From: Bacillota bacterium
GTDB lineage: Bacteria > Bacillota > Clostridia > Christensenellales > UBA1242
Assembly: GCA_009787915.1 (NCBI GenBank)
Contig: WQSK01000011.1
Coordinates: forward strand, 1 to 19,991
Length of the DNA: 19,991 bases
Direction: 5' to 3'
Shown here: piece after piece, positions 19,415 to 19,991 of the stretch
Layout: every line of letters starts with the position of its first letter
Position numbering within the stretch: the first letter of the stretch is position 1
Translations under genes and position numbers: made by a program
The notes under the pieces: generated by a model
Told to the model about the DNA's origin: nothing
Database searches by the model: none
The model's input: the letters and a program-made list of their open reading frames with translations, nothing else

Positions 19415-19991
19415 TTAGAAATCTTTTTTCAGGTAAATCCAACGTGACGCAAAGTACGATGTAACAATAGACACAATACCCACGACTATGGAAATGATAC
19501 TTGTGGCTGTTGTGTTTCGGAACATTATGTTGAATACGTTAAAGTCCGAATCCACATTGAACAAGTCAAGAAGCACAGGGATATTCAAAATTACCATCAA
19601 AACAATAATTGGTATCCACAAGAAGATTTTTCCCTTGGTGTAGCCTTTTGCATAGAGGAATGGTGTTTGGAAACCTGTGTTTATCAAATACAAAGCGAAT
19701 GACAAACAAATAAACGTAAATAGGAACTCGCCATTGATTGTGTTTCCAAATGCGACCTCGATAATCAGCGCACCGATAATGGCAACAAGCAAAGACAATC
19801 CAAGCACAACCATTATATAGATGTAACGTGCGTTAATGATTGACTTTCGGTTTGTCGGAAGTGTCGAGAACAAAACGTTGAGGTTGCTTTTTTCTGTGTT
19901 CTCAAAATTAAACGCGGTAAAGGTTCCCGCAAACATTGCAAAAGAAATTATAAATGTCAATCCGTCGCCCGCCATAATTCCCATAAGCGCG
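19415..19991 (-). CDS. ABC-2 type transporter permease, 5' end cut by the window edge
   Basis: At least 192 codons are present and the frame stays open to the window edge, so the N-terminus is missing. Hydrophobic segments near the visible start (LTFIISFAMFAGTFTAF), then MVVLGLSLLVAIIGALII, FLFTFICLSFALYLINT, IFLWIPIIVLMVILNI and SIISIVVGIVSIVTSYFA fit a six-helix ABC-2 permease. FENTEKSNLNVLFSTLPTNRKSIINARYIY is the cytoplasmic segment typical of the BcrB/DUF3796-like branch in Bacillota. An ATPase partner would be expected just outside the window. The substrate is unknown. Confidence 0.8.
   Translation of the reverse strand, partial: ALMGIMAGDGLTFIISFAMFAGTFTAFNFENTEKSNLNVLFSTLPTNRKSIINARYIYIMVVLGLSLLVAIIGALIIEVAFGNTINGEFLFTFICLSFALYLINTGFQTPFLYAKGYTKGKIFLWIPIIVLMVILNIPVLLDLFNVDSDFNVFNIMFRNTTATSIISIVVGIVSIVTSYFASRWIYLKKDF

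Overview
The window reads as a piece of an uncultured low-to-mid GC Bacillota (Firmicutes) chromosome, probably Clostridia-like. The evidence is a SpoIIE sporulation phosphatase, NrdR, RecR, QueH, a Bacillota-type U32 peptidase and strong AAGGAG Shine-Dalgarno (SD) sites inside operons. Genes are packed tightly, with many ATGA stop/start overlaps and almost no intergenic DNA. I see no mobile element, CRISPR array or rRNA. Both window ends cut a gene.

Layout on the minus strand, read right to left from 19991: the end of an ABC-2 permease and its terminator; an operon of a 67-aa Cys protein, a CofE-like ligase, a RibA-like GTP cyclohydrolase II and QueH; an orphan 199-aa protein divergent from a plus-strand kinase-like protein; a zinc-ribbon membrane protein, an RluA pseudouridine synthase and a GNAT acetyltransferase; an exact 11-bp-periodic repeat array; nrdR; then spoIIE, divergent from a plus-strand P-loop kinase. 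After an orphan Ser-rich protein comes an eight-gene operon: zinc-ribbon membrane protein, recR, acidic 99-aa protein, pgk, TIM-like protein, DUF523, HIT and VOC. A plus-strand U32 peptidase and a tRNA gene follow, then a PIG-L deacetylase with a methyltransferase, an HD phosphohydrolase, a PPOX flavoprotein and a truncated FMN reductase.

The most unusual window-wide signal is the start-site grammar. Eleven of the operon-leading protein genes have a recognisable -35, a 17-18 nt spacer, a -10 and then only 5-7 nt before the start codon, so transcription should begin at or next to the start codon (leaderless mRNA). Many internal operon genes instead carry SD sites. The same grammar corrects several start codons.

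Other leads are a 76-nt class I tRNA with a UAA (Leu) anticodon but only a 5-nt variable loop, preceded by a hairpin that repeats its acceptor sequence; a TIM-like protein next to pgk whose catalytic Glu is Met and whose phosphate-binding Gly-Gly is lost; the 11-bp array; and a CofE/RibA/QueH operon that may serve a GTP-derived cofactor. All assignments come from reading motifs by eye. No database search was run.
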